DNA of 64,000 nt from Chryseobacterium sp. ERMR1:04 (GCF_001297705.1 NZ_LIRF01000008.1:868001-932000), one strand, 5' to 3'. Shown: positions 1-8,845, counted from the stretch's first letter. Notes: generated from the sequence alone by a model not told the origin. Program-made: numbers and translations.

Positions 1-17
1 GCTGTTAGTATTAGAAG

Positions 18-43
18 TGTCATGCTGAGCGAAGTCGAAGCAT
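18..43. repeat. Dispersed GAGCGAAGTCGAAG-type intergenic repeat
   Basis: The stretch TGTCATGCTGAGCGAAGTCG and the bases after it match the widespread bacterial intergenic element of the form TGTCATnCTGAGCnnAGnCGAAG. Only one arm lies inside the window. It sits in the non-coding leader of the first gene and I see no function for it here. The match is from memory of the motif. Confidence 0.5.
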
Positions 44-211
44 TCGGATAAATCTCCTAAAAAGTCCTCAATATTAATTCCCGTTAACAATTTTCTAATC
101 TCATTTTAATCTCTTTAATGACATTTTAATTCTATTCCAAAGAGCTTCTAATTTGGTCGCTATAGTTTTGTATTATCAAAAAAGATAAACACGAAACTAA
201 ATCTTAAAGAT

Positions 212-706
212 ATGACTAAAACAATTTTAATTGCCACGGATTACTCTCTTGAGTCTTTAAATATATTGAAAAAAGTACTAAAAGAGAAAGATACAAGAGG
301 GGATGAAACTCAATATAATATTTTGCTTGTATCGGGATATGAAATGGGAGATTCTATCAGAGATCTTTTATTCACAACCAAAAGCTCAATCTTCCATAAA
401 ATAAGACCTCAGGAATTTGTTGATGCGTACGGAATTATCAAAAATAAATACCCTCATTTAATTAGCAAAGTAGTCTGTGATATTTTCACGGGAAGCTTCC
501 AAAGGACTTTTAATAATTATGTGAAAGCAGAAAATATAGAAGAAGCCTATTATTCTCCGGCTATTAAAAGCAAAGGAAACGGGAAATTCGATATTGCTTC
601 TTATATCAAAAAATGCAAAGATCTGCAAGCTCAGGAAATAACCGTTGAGATTGCTAAAAGACTTCCAGAAAGAGGAAGGCTTGCAGAGGTCTTTGTTGAG
701 GTTTAA
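212..706 (+). CDS. Hypothetical protein with a Usp-like N-terminus
   Basis: This 164-residue soluble protein is not one I can name. Residues 4-11 (ILIATDYS) and the later strand NILLVSGYE (about 36-44) resemble the first two beta strands of the universal stress protein fold. The ATP-binding GxxGxxG pattern of Usp proteins is absent and the C-terminal half is unlike Usp. There is no signal peptide or membrane segment. A possible Bacteroidetes -7 box (TAGTTTTG) lies at 163-170, but no TTG is found at the expected upstream distance. The next gene starts 28 bp downstream on the same strand, so the two may be co-transcribed. The function is unknown and the Usp relation is weak. Confidence 0.6.
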   Translation: MTKTILIATDYSLESLNILKKVLKEKDTRGDETQYNILLVSGYEMGDSIRDLLFTTKSSIFHKIRPQEFVDAYGIIKNKYPHLISKVVCDIFTGSFQRTFNNYVKAENIEEAYYSPAIKSKGNGKFDIASYIKKCKDLQAQEITVEIAKRLPERGRLAEVFVEV

Positions 707-733
707 AAAACACAACACTTAAAAAAACAAAAA

Positions 734-1573
734 ATGTTAAGAAATTATAGTAACAGCAGGACGTTAGGAGACAACATTAGGTTGGGGACGCTGACCGCCT
801 TCACGGCAGGGACTATAAATATAGCATCTCTATTAATATTTCTCTCTTTTACCTCAAACGTAACAGGACATTACGCCATTTTGGCGGCAGAGATAAGTAA
901 AGGAAACTGGACGCAGGTGGCAGTGGTAGGAGGTTGGATCTTTCTGTTCTTCTTCGGAGGTTTTGTATCCAATTTTATTGTCATCAATTTCAATAAAAAG
1001 AGTAAATATTTTGCGCACTCAATGCCTATTGTATTAGAAATACTATGTTTATTGTTTGTAGGAGTGTATGGGCAGTTTTTCTATCGGAAAACATTAGAAG
1101 AAACAGAATTTTTGGTCGCCTTGATGCTTTTTGCAACCGGTTTGCAGAACGGGCTGACGGCAAGTATATCAAATTTCTCGGTAAAAACAACCCATCTTAC
1201 GGGAACAACAACCGATTTGGGGATCCTTTTTTCCATGTTTACCCAGAAGAAATTTAGAAAAAACGGAGAATTGATCGCAAGGGCAAAATTACTAACGAGT
1301 ATTATGTTTGCGTATGTGTTAGGAGCTGTTTTCTCAGGGTTAACATATTATTATTTGGAGTTTAGGGTGTTCTATGTCATTAGTTTATGTCTTTTGATTG
1401 TTATTGGATATGATATGTATAAAATCCATGTCCGACATTTCAAAACGCAGTATAGATATAGTAAAATCTATAAAAAACCGACCCTTGTGGCATATTTGTA
1501 TGACAAGATCCACGGGATTCCGGAAATAAAGGAAAAGAGACAGGAAAAAAGAAAGCTTGTATTTGAAGATTAA
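734..1573 (+). CDS. YoaK/DUF1275 family membrane protein
   Basis: This 279-residue protein has about six hydrophobic segments (roughly 18-38, 60-85, 95-115, 125-145, 188-208 and 210-230). The N-terminal half contains AFTAGTINIASLLIF followed by TSNVTGHYAILA, and a second element ATGLQNGLTASIS followed by TTHLTGTTTDLG. This internal pair of TG(H/T) motifs is characteristic of the DUF1275/YoaK family of inner-membrane proteins, whose transport or sensory role is not established. The C-terminal 50 residues are highly basic and probably cytoplasmic. It lies 28 bp after the preceding hypothetical gene and is followed by a strong hairpin, so the two may form a short operon. Confidence 0.8.
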   Translation: MLRNYSNSRTLGDNIRLGTLTAFTAGTINIASLLIFLSFTSNVTGHYAILAAEISKGNWTQVAVVGGWIFLFFFGGFVSNFIVINFNKKSKYFAHSMPIVLEILCLLFVGVYGQFFYRKTLEETEFLVALMLFATGLQNGLTASISNFSVKTTHLTGTTTDLGILFSMFTQKKFRKNGELIARAKLLTSIMFAYVLGAVFSGLTYYYLEFRVFYVISLCLLIVIGYDMYKIHVRHFKTQYRYSKIYKKPTLVAYLYDKIHGIPEIKEKRQEKRKLVFED

Positions 1574-1630
1574 ATACAAGAATAAATATAAAATATCAGT
1601 ATTATTTTTTTGTGTAAACTAGCTGTGAAT

Positions 1631-1665
1631 CAACCCTCTATTTGTATAAGGCAACTAGAGGGTTG
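1631..1665 (+). terminator. Rho-independent terminator after the DUF1275 gene
   Basis: A perfect 10-bp stem, CAACCCTCTA (1631-1640) with TAGAGGGTTG (1656-1665), closes a 15-nt loop and is followed by TTCTTTTG. It lies about 60 bp past the DUF1275 stop codon and separates that unit from mutL. Confidence 0.75.
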
Positions 1666-1817
1666 TTCTTTTGTGAAAATGTGATTGTTGGGAAACGCTG
1701 TTTAAAGAGCTTTGCGGCAAGATTGTTGATTTGTTGATAATTAAATTTTAATTCACGGGTTTAATGTTTTTATTCCCGTTTTCATTGACTATTTTTGTAA
1801 GTCGATTTAATGTTTTT

Positions 1818-3599
1818 ATGTCAGATATAATTCAGCTTTTACCCGATCATGTAGCCAACCAAATAGCGGCAGGAGAAGTGGTGCAGAGACCTGCGTCCAT
1901 AGTGAAGGAACTTTTGGAGAATGCAATAGATGCAGATGCTAGCAAAATTGAGCTGATCATCAGAGATGCCGGAAAAAATCTGATACAGGTTGTAGACGAT
2001 GGAAAAGGAATGTCTGAGACGGATGCGAGAATGGCATTTGAAAGACATGCAACTTCCAAGATCAAAGGAACTGAAGATATTTTCAAGATTATTACAAAAG
2101 GTTTTCGTGGGGAAGCTTTGGCTTCCATTGCAGCAGTTTCTCAGGTTGAATTGAAAACAATGCAGAGAGGAGCGGGTATCGGAACGAATATTTACATTGA
2201 AGGCGGAGTTTTCCAATTCCAAGATCCCGCACAAACGGTGGAGGGTTCTAATTTTTTAGTTAAAAATCTTTTTTACAACGTTCCTGCACGAAGAAAATTT
2301 CTTAAAAACAATAATATAGAATTCCGTCATGTCATTGATGAATTTCAGCGCGTGGCATTGGCTCATGAAAATTTAGAGTTTTCTTTATTTCATGATGATG
2401 AACCAATTTTCAGATTAAGAAAGGGAAATCAGATGCAGCGTATTGTTGATATTTTCGGAAGAAAATTACAGCCGCAACTTATTCCTATCAGAGAAGATAT
2501 TATCTGGTGTAAACTTCACGGGTTTGTTGCAAAACCTGAGGGAGCGAAAAAGACAAGAGGCGAGCAGTTTCTTTTTGTAAATGGGAGGTACTTTAAAAGC
2601 CCATATTTTAATAAAGCGGTTCAGGAAGCATTTGAAGGATTGCTTCTTCCAGGGTATGTTCCTACGTTCTTCCTTTTCTTAGATCTTGATCCTGAGAAGA
2701 TAGACGTGAATATTCATCCACAGAAAACAGAAGTTAAATTTGAAGACGAGCATCTTATTTTTGCTTTGCTTCGATCAACCATAAAAAGATCTTTAGGAAT
2801 TTATAATATTGCACCAAGTTTAGATTTTGAAAGAGATCCTGATTTGGATCAGATGATGAATAAGACCTATCCAAGCAAAGGAAATGGTGGCGGTACCATT
2901 AAAATGCCTGAAATTGTTGTAGATAAAGACTATAATCCATTCTTGGAAGAAAAAGTGGTTAATTTATCACAAATTCAAAATATTACAGAGATGTATCATC
3001 AGAATATCACTGCAGCACCTTCAAAAATTAATTTATTTGAAGATGAGGATTTTGATGAAGATTTAATGAGACTTCCAAATGGATATTGGCTGTTCAATAA
3101 AGGAGATCGCGCACTGATGATGGATTTAGGAAGAATCCATAGATTATTGGTTGCTGAAAATAATAAACCGGTAAAAAGAGGAGCTACAAATAGTCATTCT
3201 CTTCTTTTCTCTTTGGAATATCACATGAATGAAATTGAGAAAAGTAAGTATAACTCAATTAAAAAATATCTTCCCGAACTTGGTTTTGAGACGAAAGTAG
3301 CCCATGAAAATGTACTGAGAATTGATTCGGTTCCTGAAGGATTGAAAGAAACTCAAGTGATGAAATTCCTGGAAGATCTGTTTGAAATTTTAGAATATAA
3401 AACGGAAGAAGAATTTTTGCAATTTTATAACAACCAATGGAATAAATTGCAATCTAAATCCAGATTTGATTTTATCTATAAAAAAGATGCGGAACAATTG
3501 GTAAAAGACTTTACAGCATTAGGATTCCCTGAGTTTTTACCCGATGGAAAACGATGTTTTTATGAGATTCCGTTCAATGATTTTAAGAATAAATTTTAA
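1818..3599 (+). CDS. mutL: DNA mismatch repair protein MutL
   Basis: MutL is the GHKL ATPase that couples MutS mismatch recognition to strand incision. I place the start at 1818 (MSDIIQLLPDHVANQIAAGE, 593 aa) rather than at the in-frame ATG at 1764. The extra 18 residues are non-homologous, and a possible -7 box (TATTTTTG, 1790-1797) falls between the two starts. The ATPase motifs are intact: ELLENAIDADA (31-41), DDGKG (60-64), FERHATSKI (74-82) and GFRGEAL (95-101). The C-terminal domain is degenerate. Where DQHA(X)2E(X)4E endonuclease-type MutLs have DQHRAHE, this one has DLGRIHR, and the zinc-site CPHGRP is replaced by LPDGKRC. The C-terminal dimerisation region is otherwise present. Co-directional with the rhomboid gene 5 bp downstream. 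Confidence 0.95.
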   Translation: MSDIIQLLPDHVANQIAAGEVVQRPASIVKELLENAIDADASKIELIIRDAGKNLIQVVDDGKGMSETDARMAFERHATSKIKGTEDIFKIITKGFRGEALASIAAVSQVELKTMQRGAGIGTNIYIEGGVFQFQDPAQTVEGSNFLVKNLFYNVPARRKFLKNNNIEFRHVIDEFQRVALAHENLEFSLFHDDEPIFRLRKGNQMQRIVDIFGRKLQPQLIPIREDIIWCKLHGFVAKPEGAKKTRGEQFLFVNGRYFKSPYFNKAVQEAFEGLLLPGYVPTFFLFLDLDPEKIDVNIHPQKTEVKFEDEHLIFALLRSTIKRSLGIYNIAPSLDFERDPDLDQMMNKTYPSKGNGGGTIKMPEIVVDKDYNPFLEEKVVNLSQIQNITEMYHQNITAAPSKINLFEDEDFDEDLMRLPNGYWLFNKGDRALMMDLGRIHRLLVAENNKPVKRGATNSHSLLFSLEYHMNEIEKSKYNSIKKYLPELGFETKVAHENVLRIDSVPEGLKETQVMKFLEDLFEILEYKTEEEFLQFYNNQWNKLQSKSRFDFIYKKDAEQLVKDFTALGFPEFLPDGKRCFYEIPFNDFKNKF

Positions 3600-3604
3600 A
3601 AAAC

Positions 3605-4336
3605 ATGTTTAATAATATACCACCGATTACAAGAAATATTATCATTATAAATATTATAGTGTTTATTGTTTCAAATTTTTTATTGAGAGATCAGTTAACG
3701 GCTAGCCTTGCTGCTTTTTACCCGTTTTCACCTTTTTTCCATTCTTGGCAGATTATTACACACATGTTTATGCATGGAAGTATTATGCATATTTTGTTTA
3801 ATATGTTAACCTTATATAGTTTTGGACCTATATTAGAACAGAGTTTGGGTGACAAAAAATATTTGATTCTCTATTTTGTAAGTGGACTGGGTGCATTCTT
3901 CCTTTTTAATTTATGGAATTTCGTAGAAGTACAGCAAATTTCTAATGAGCTACAACAGTTAGGCTTTAATGTAAATGCTTATTTGTCGGGAGCTCAAGGC
4001 GTTTATAATGGAACAGCAGAATCTGTCCTTAAACAACAAGGATTAGTACAAGACCTGAATGGTATTGTTGCTACTCCTATGGTTGGAGCTTCGGGAGCTA
4101 TTTTTGGGGTTATCGCAGCTTTTGCGACGTTATATCCGGATTCAAAAATCATGATCATGTTTATTCCGGTTCCTGTTAAAGTAAAATATATATTACCAAT
4201 AATTATCGTTGTTTCTGTCTTTTTAGGAGTTTCTGGAAACGGAGGAGGAATTGCTCACTTGGCTCACGTTGGAGGAGCTTTGGTAGGATTTTTGTTAGCT
4301 TGGATCTGGAAAAAACATTTATACAGATTTAACTAA
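3605..4336 (+). CDS. Rhomboid family intramembrane serine protease
   Basis: This 243-residue, mostly hydrophobic protein carries the rhomboid hallmarks. HMFMHGSIMHILFN (about 53-66) is the oxyanion-side His/Asn motif, GASGAIFG (about 163-170) holds the catalytic serine, and HLAHVGG near 220 supplies the catalytic histidine. About six transmembrane helices are expected, with an insertion of some 50 polar residues (about 110-160) between the second and the serine-bearing helix. It would cleave membrane-anchored substrates inside the lipid bilayer; the substrate is unknown. It starts 5 bp after mutL and is followed 9 bp later by an EEP hydrolase, so the genes look operonic. Confidence 0.92.
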   Translation: MFNNIPPITRNIIIINIIVFIVSNFLLRDQLTASLAAFYPFSPFFHSWQIITHMFMHGSIMHILFNMLTLYSFGPILEQSLGDKKYLILYFVSGLGAFFLFNLWNFVEVQQISNELQQLGFNVNAYLSGAQGVYNGTAESVLKQQGLVQDLNGIVATPMVGASGAIFGVIAAFATLYPDSKIMIMFIPVPVKVKYILPIIIVVSVFLGVSGNGGGIAHLAHVGGALVGFLLAWIWKKHLYRFN

Positions 4337-4345
4337 ACTTCTTTT

Positions 4346-5335
4346 GTGAAAATCCTTCGCCTCATATTTTTAATACTGCATGTCGGGATATTCCTTCTTT
4401 TATTGGGAATGTTGCTTAATGCCTATGTTCCACCTAAGGTATTTCCTTGGTTTAATTTATTGTCATTAGGATTTCCTGTTTTAATGATTGGATATGTTGG
4501 ATTGATCTTTTTCTGGATCTTCAGTTGGAAAAAGAGAGCTTTTGTATTTATGTTATTAGGCTTGATTTTTACCAATCCTGTAAAAAGATGGGTTAATTTT
4601 TCTACGGATAAAAAAGAAATCGCCAATCTCAAGATTATTACTTTCAATACTAAGGGAGGCGTTTTAGGTATTAAAAATATAGAGAATTATATTGATGAAC
4701 AAAATGCTGATGTGGTTCTTTTGCAGGAGGATGGTGAACAAAAGTATAAATTTAAAGGGCTTAGTGAGGGTAAAATAAATTATGCTGTTTCTACTTATTC
4801 TAGACACAAGATTATTTCACAGAAAATATTAATTAAGGGAAATTATGACTTTTTTAATGCCTATGCAGATCAGACTGACATTGAGATCAGAGGAAAGGTA
4901 TATCGTTTTGTGAACATTTATCTTCAACCGTTCAAGTTTGAAAAGTCAATGGTGAAGCTCAATGGAAACAGTGATGAAGATGAAGAAAAACTAAAGAATG
5001 TTGTTAAAAGATTGCTGCCAACTTTTAAAATGCATCAGGAACAAGTTCAGATTATCAGGAAAAGTGTTGATGAGTCTCCATATCCTGTAGTTTTAAATGG
5101 TGATTTTAATTCTGTTCCCAATTCTTATGAATATTACCATCTCTCAGAAGGGCTACAAGATGCTTTTCTAGAAGTAGGTAAAGGGAGTGGTACAAGCTTT
5201 CATGATTATAAATTTCCATTGAGAATCGACTATATTTTTACTTCAAAATCAATACAACCAATTACGTACAATGTTGACCGCTCCGTCAATATTTCGGATC
5301 ATTATCCGGTAATAGGTACTTTCAAACTACAATAG
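4346..5335 (+). CDS. Membrane-anchored endonuclease/exonuclease/phosphatase family protein (copy 1)
   Basis: The protein has three N-terminal hydrophobic segments in the first 75 residues followed by an EEP (Mg-dependent phosphoesterase) domain. The catalytic signatures are visible: FNTKG (strand 1), VVLLQED with the metal-binding Glu, VVLNGDFNSVPNS (the GDFN catalytic Asp/Asn), RIDYIFTS, and SDHYPVIG with the catalytic Asp-His. Family members hydrolyse phosphodiesters or phosphomonoesters (nucleic acids, sphingolipids, inositol phosphates), and the substrate here is not deducible. Translation starts at GTG (4346), 9 bp after the rhomboid gene. The 80 bp downstream leads into a paralogue of the same architecture. 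Confidence 0.88.
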   Translation: MKILRLIFLILHVGIFLLLLGMLLNAYVPPKVFPWFNLLSLGFPVLMIGYVGLIFFWIFSWKKRAFVFMLLGLIFTNPVKRWVNFSTDKKEIANLKIITFNTKGGVLGIKNIENYIDEQNADVVLLQEDGEQKYKFKGLSEGKINYAVSTYSRHKIISQKILIKGNYDFFNAYADQTDIEIRGKVYRFVNIYLQPFKFEKSMVKLNGNSDEDEEKLKNVVKRLLPTFKMHQEQVQIIRKSVDESPYPVVLNGDFNSVPNSYEYYHLSEGLQDAFLEVGKGSGTSFHDYKFPLRIDYIFTSKSIQPITYNVDRSVNISDHYPVIGTFKLQ

Positions 5336-5415
5336 CTGTTTCATAAAGTTCGTTAAATAATCTGGCATTGGTAGGGTTTTTGCTTAAATAGGATGTACCC
5401 TAAGATCTTTATTCC

Positions 5416-6390
5416 ATGAAGTTGAGCCAGATAGTATTATTTTTCCATATTACAATTATTGTTTTACTCCTCTGTACATTAGGAAATGCATGGATTCCGC
5501 CTAATATTTTTGGCAATCTTAACCTTCTTTCTCTTGGGTTCCCTTATCTTATCATTGTACACATTCTCTTGACCTTGGTTTGGGTTATCAGAAGAAAAAA
5601 AATAGCAATTGCCTTCATACTAAGCACTTTTATTTTTTATAATCCGATCAGAAGATGGGTTAATTTTACTCCTAAAAATGAAAATTCGAAATCAATAAGA
5701 GATATTAAAGTGTTGACTTTCAATGTTAAATATGGAGATTTTGGTTGGGATAAAGTAAAAAAATATATTAATGATCAGGATGCAGATATTATTTTAGTAC
5801 AGGAAAGAGATACCAAAACAGCTTTAAGAGATGATCTTATTAAATATCCTTCGGTTATTTTAAAAACTAAGCATAAAATTGTAAGACAGGAAAATCTTGT
5901 TGAAGAAAAAGACCGTGGAAATTCTTTCTATGCAGATATAGATATTAATGGAAAGATTATACGGGTTGTTAATGTTTATCTAGAACCTTTCAGACTGCAT
6001 AAATCGATGCTTAAATTTGACGGATTTGGCAAAGAGGGCGGAAAGATAAATACCCTTCTTTCTCACATGATTCCTACCTTTAAAGCACATGAAGATCAGA
6101 TTAGAAGAATTAGAAAAGTGGTAGATTTATCACCTTATCCTGTGATTTTAGCAGGAGATTTTAACTCTGTTCCTAATTCTTATGAATATTATAATTTGGG
6201 GAAAGATCTACAAGATGCTTTTTTGAAGGTGGGAAATGGAAGTTCTTCCAGTTTTTATGATTATAAAGTTCCTTTAAGAATTGATTATATTTTTAGTTCA
6301 AAATCAATTATTCCTTTAAGCTATAAAGTGGATAATTCTGTGAAATTATCGGATCACTATCCTGTAATTGCAGAATTTCTGCTAAATTAG
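5416..6390 (+). CDS. Membrane-anchored endonuclease/exonuclease/phosphatase family protein (copy 2)
   Basis: This 324-residue protein is a tandem paralogue of the gene just upstream. It has the same three N-terminal membrane segments (first 75 residues), the shared linker NPIRRWVNFTP, and the same EEP catalytic set: FNVKYG, IILVQERD, VILAGDFNSVPNS, RIDYIFSS and SDHYPVIAEF. The catalytic blocks are nearly identical between the copies, whereas the stretch between VQERD and VNVYLEPF diverges. That pattern fits duplication followed by change on the substrate-binding face. It ends 4 bp before the next lipoprotein gene, so it is probably co-transcribed with it. Confidence 0.87.
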   Translation: MKLSQIVLFFHITIIVLLLCTLGNAWIPPNIFGNLNLLSLGFPYLIIVHILLTLVWVIRRKKIAIAFILSTFIFYNPIRRWVNFTPKNENSKSIRDIKVLTFNVKYGDFGWDKVKKYINDQDADIILVQERDTKTALRDDLIKYPSVILKTKHKIVRQENLVEEKDRGNSFYADIDINGKIIRVVNVYLEPFRLHKSMLKFDGFGKEGGKINTLLSHMIPTFKAHEDQIRRIRKVVDLSPYPVILAGDFNSVPNSYEYYNLGKDLQDAFLKVGNGSSSSFYDYKVPLRIDYIFSSKSIIPLSYKVDNSVKLSDHYPVIAEFLLN

Positions 6391-6394
6391 TTCC

Positions 6395-6754
6395 ATGAAA
6401 AATTTAGTTTTTATAATTCTTACTTTCCTTGTTTTATGTACGGCCTGTTCCAAAAAAGAACCTGTTAATCTTAATGTTGATCAGGAAGTTAAAGTACACT
6501 ATGACACGGTTGCAGTAGATTCTTTTTCTGCGGGAGCCACTTCAATTGATGTTGTACGTAAAATAAAAATGTCTTCTCAGCGTTATCAGGATTCTATAAA
6601 AGAGGTCGTTAAAGTTCAGAAGGAAGAAAAACGAATAAAAGACGAGGTAGATAAAGAAAACAAAAAGAAAAAGGACGAAGAAAAGAAAAAAGCCGACGAA
6701 GAGAAAAAGAAGAAAGGGGCAGAAACTTCGTCAAATGACACTAAAACTGAATAA
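6395..6754 (+). CDS. Small lipoprotein with a Lys/Glu-rich tail
   Basis: This 119-residue protein has a lipoprotein signal peptide with lipobox LCTAC and acylated Cys18. A short folded-looking stretch (20-65) follows, then a highly charged KKKKDEEKKKADEEKKK-type tail (about 75-110) that should form a single extended helix. I do not recognise the family. It starts 4 bp after the second EEP gene, so expression is probably coupled, and it is followed by another small lipoprotein gene 40 bp downstream. Envelope localisation is inferred from the signal only. Confidence 0.7.
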   Translation: MKNLVFIILTFLVLCTACSKKEPVNLNVDQEVKVHYDTVAVDSFSAGATSIDVVRKIKMSSQRYQDSIKEVVKVQKEEKRIKDEVDKENKKKKDEEKKKADEEKKKKGAETSSNDTKTE

Positions 6755-6794
6755 AAATATTTAATTTTAAAAACTCATTAAAAAAATATACAAT

Positions 6795-7199
6795 ATGAAA
6801 AAACAAATTTTAGCAGCATTAATGATCTCAACTCTTGTTGTATCATGCACAAAATCAACAACAAAATCTGAAACTACTGAGAACCCTGATGGTTCTGTCA
6901 CTACAGAAACTACAACGGTAAGCGAAAGCGGAGTTGATACTTCAAAAATCAGTAAAGCAAAAGAAGACGTTAAAACTAAAGTTGATGAAGCAGGAAATAA
7001 GATTGATGATGCCGCTCAGAAAGCGAAAGATAAAATAGACGCTACTGCAGATAAGACCAAAGCAGATCTTCATAAGGCAGGGCAGGATATCAAAACTGAG
7101 GCAAATAAAGTAGGAAAAGATGCTAAAGAAGCCGCTGCAAAAGGAGCTTCGAAAGTGGAAGACGCTGCTAAGAAATTAAAAGATGATTTAAACAAATAA
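6795..7199 (+). CDS. LEA/apolipoprotein-like amphipathic-helix lipoprotein
   Basis: This 134-residue lipoprotein has a signal ending in LVVSC (Cys18), a Thr/Ser/Glu-rich linker (19-55), then about 75 residues of repeating amphipathic units such as KTKVDEAGNKIDDAAQKAKD and KAGQDIKTEANKVGKDAKEA. The Ala/Lys/Asp periodicity of about 11 residues is like group 3 late-embryogenesis-abundant proteins and bacterial YtxH/CsbD-style stress proteins. Such helices are disordered in solution and fold on membranes or on drying. The family is inferred from repeat style only. It is the last gene of the + strand block and shares a terminator with the convergent GH3 gene. Confidence 0.75.
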   Translation: MKKQILAALMISTLVVSCTKSTTKSETTENPDGSVTTETTTVSESGVDTSKISKAKEDVKTKVDEAGNKIDDAAQKAKDKIDATADKTKADLHKAGQDIKTEANKVGKDAKEAAAKGASKVEDAAKKLKDDLNK

Positions 7200-7206
7200 A
7201 AAAATT

Positions 7207-7230
7207 AAACCGCAGAACTTACTGCGGTTT
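7207..7230. terminator. Bidirectional terminator between convergent genes
   Basis: The stem AAACCGCAG (7207-7215) with CTGCGGTTT (7222-7230) closes a 6-nt loop, with A-rich flank on the left and T-rich flank on the right, so it can act on both strands. The stop codon of the GH3 gene (7219-7221 on the minus strand) lies in the loop, so the last codons of that gene form one arm. Confidence 0.8.
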
Positions 7231-8742
7231 ATTATTTAATGCCAATAAAGGTTCTATATATTCTCTGTCATTGCTTAATCTTGGGACTTTATTTTGTCCG
7301 CCCAATTTTCCTTTGGATTCCAACCAACAATAAAACAGGTTTGGTTTTGCAATATGCACGATAGGTCGTTTTAGGGTTAAGTTATTATACCTCTTCGCTT
7401 CATAATCTGAATTGATTGTTTTCAAGTGCTGATCAAAACAGTCGATAAAATGGTCTAAATCGCTCGGTTTTTCACTGAATTCGAAGATCCACTCATGAGC
7501 ACCACCTTCATTTTCTTTCATGAAAATAGGGGCTCCTGTGAAGTCGGTTATACTGGCACCTGTAGTTTGGCAAGCTTTAGAAATAGCCGATTCTACATTG
7601 GTGATCATCAATTCTTCTCCAAAAGCATTAATATAATGTTTTGTTCTTCCTGTAATTTTTATTCTGAAAGGATTGGTACACGTAAATACCACTGTATCAC
7701 CAATCAAATATCTCCATAATCCACCGTTGGTGGTGATGACCATTGCATAGTTTTTGCCCACTTCAACATCTTCTAGGCTTACCACTTTTGGATTTGAAAA
7801 ATGGAACTCATCCATCGGAATGAACTCGTAAAAAATGCCGTAATCCAGCATTAAAAGCATTTCGTCACTATCCGGTCGGTCCTGAATTCCGAAGAATCCT
7901 TCCGAAGCGTTATAGATTTCGTAGTAATTTATTTTTTTTCCAATGATTTGCTGGAACTGCTCTTTGTAAGGTTTAAAGCTGATTCCGCCGTGGAAGAATA
8001 CTTCAAGATTCGGCCATAACTCTGAAATGTTTTTAACATCAGTCTCCTTTAAAACTCTCTGTAAAAGAACCATCATCCAGCTGGGTACTCCTAAAATACT
8101 TCCTACATCTTCATTTTTAACTTCAGAGGTAATGGCCTTCAGTTTGCTTTCCCATTCGCCCATTAATGAAACCTTTTTGCTTGGAGTGGTGGTAATTTCT
8201 ACCCAAAACGGAAGATTATCAATTAAAATAGCAGATAAATCGCCAAATTTTGTGTTAAAATCGGCATAAAGCTCCGAGCTTCCTCCTAAACGTAAATTCT
8301 TATTGGTAAAAAGTTGATTTTCAGGATGGTTGTTGGCATAGATTGCCACCATGTCTTTTCCTGCTTTCATGTGGCAGTATTCTAAACTTTCGGCAGAAAT
8401 AGGAATGTATTTACTTTTCGCATTGGTAGTGCCCGAAGATTTAGCAAAATGCTTTATATAACCCGGCCAACTTACGTCTTTATGACCTTGCCTTGCTCTT
8501 TCGATATAGGGCTCAAAATCTTCATACGTAACAATGGGAACCTTATTTTTAAAGTCCTGATAACTTGAAATAGAGTTGAAACCATATTTTTTTCCGTACT
8601 CAGTATCTTCAGAATGAAACAATTGGGAGAATAAAATCCCTTTTTGTGTTTCAATAGGATGATCCATAAAATTCTCTATCTGATCTATCCTTTGGCGGAT
8701 GAACCAGTTGACCACAGTATTAAAGAGTGCTTTCGTTGCCAT
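7219..8742 (-). CDS. GH3 auxin-responsive promoter family protein (acyl-adenylate-forming)
   Basis: This 507-residue protein belongs to the GH3 branch of the ANL (acyl/aryl-adenylate) superfamily. Plant members conjugate amino acids to hormones; the bacterial substrate is unknown. Motif I is FAKSSGTTNAKSKYIPIS (about 100-117), motif II is YNASEGFFGIQ, and motif III is WRYLIGDTVVFT followed by KITGRTKHYINAFGEEL. I start at ATG 8742 (MATKALFNTVVNWFIRQRID). The alternative TTG at 8748 would overlap a TATATTTG box (8746-8753), which if real would make the transcript practically leaderless. It is a single-gene unit that ends in a shared terminator. Confidence 0.88.
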   Translation of the reverse strand: MATKALFNTVVNWFIRQRIDQIENFMDHPIETQKGILFSQLFHSEDTEYGKKYGFNSISSYQDFKNKVPIVTYEDFEPYIERARQGHKDVSWPGYIKHFAKSSGTTNAKSKYIPISAESLEYCHMKAGKDMVAIYANNHPENQLFTNKNLRLGGSSELYADFNTKFGDLSAILIDNLPFWVEITTTPSKKVSLMGEWESKLKAITSEVKNEDVGSILGVPSWMMVLLQRVLKETDVKNISELWPNLEVFFHGGISFKPYKEQFQQIIGKKINYYEIYNASEGFFGIQDRPDSDEMLLMLDYGIFYEFIPMDEFHFSNPKVVSLEDVEVGKNYAMVITTNGGLWRYLIGDTVVFTCTNPFRIKITGRTKHYINAFGEELMITNVESAISKACQTTGASITDFTGAPIFMKENEGGAHEWIFEFSEKPSDLDHFIDCFDQHLKTINSDYEAKRYNNLTLKRPIVHIAKPNLFYCWLESKGKLGGQNKVPRLSNDREYIEPLLALNNKPQ

Positions 8743-8799
8743 TTCCAAATATAATGATATTTGACTTTTCTAAGAATATTTTATTGCGATAAATAAAAA

Positions 8800-8824
8800 A
8801 ACCGCTACAAAATTTGTAACGGTT
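8800..8824 (-). terminator. Terminator after the bacilliredoxin gene
   Basis: AACCGCTACAAA (8800-8811) pairs with TTTGTAACGGTT (8813-8824) with one mismatch and a minimal loop. On the minus strand it is followed by a run of seven T residues, about 20 bp past the bacilliredoxin stop. Confidence 0.7.
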
Positions 8825-8845
8825 AGTATTTAGATTTATTGTTTC

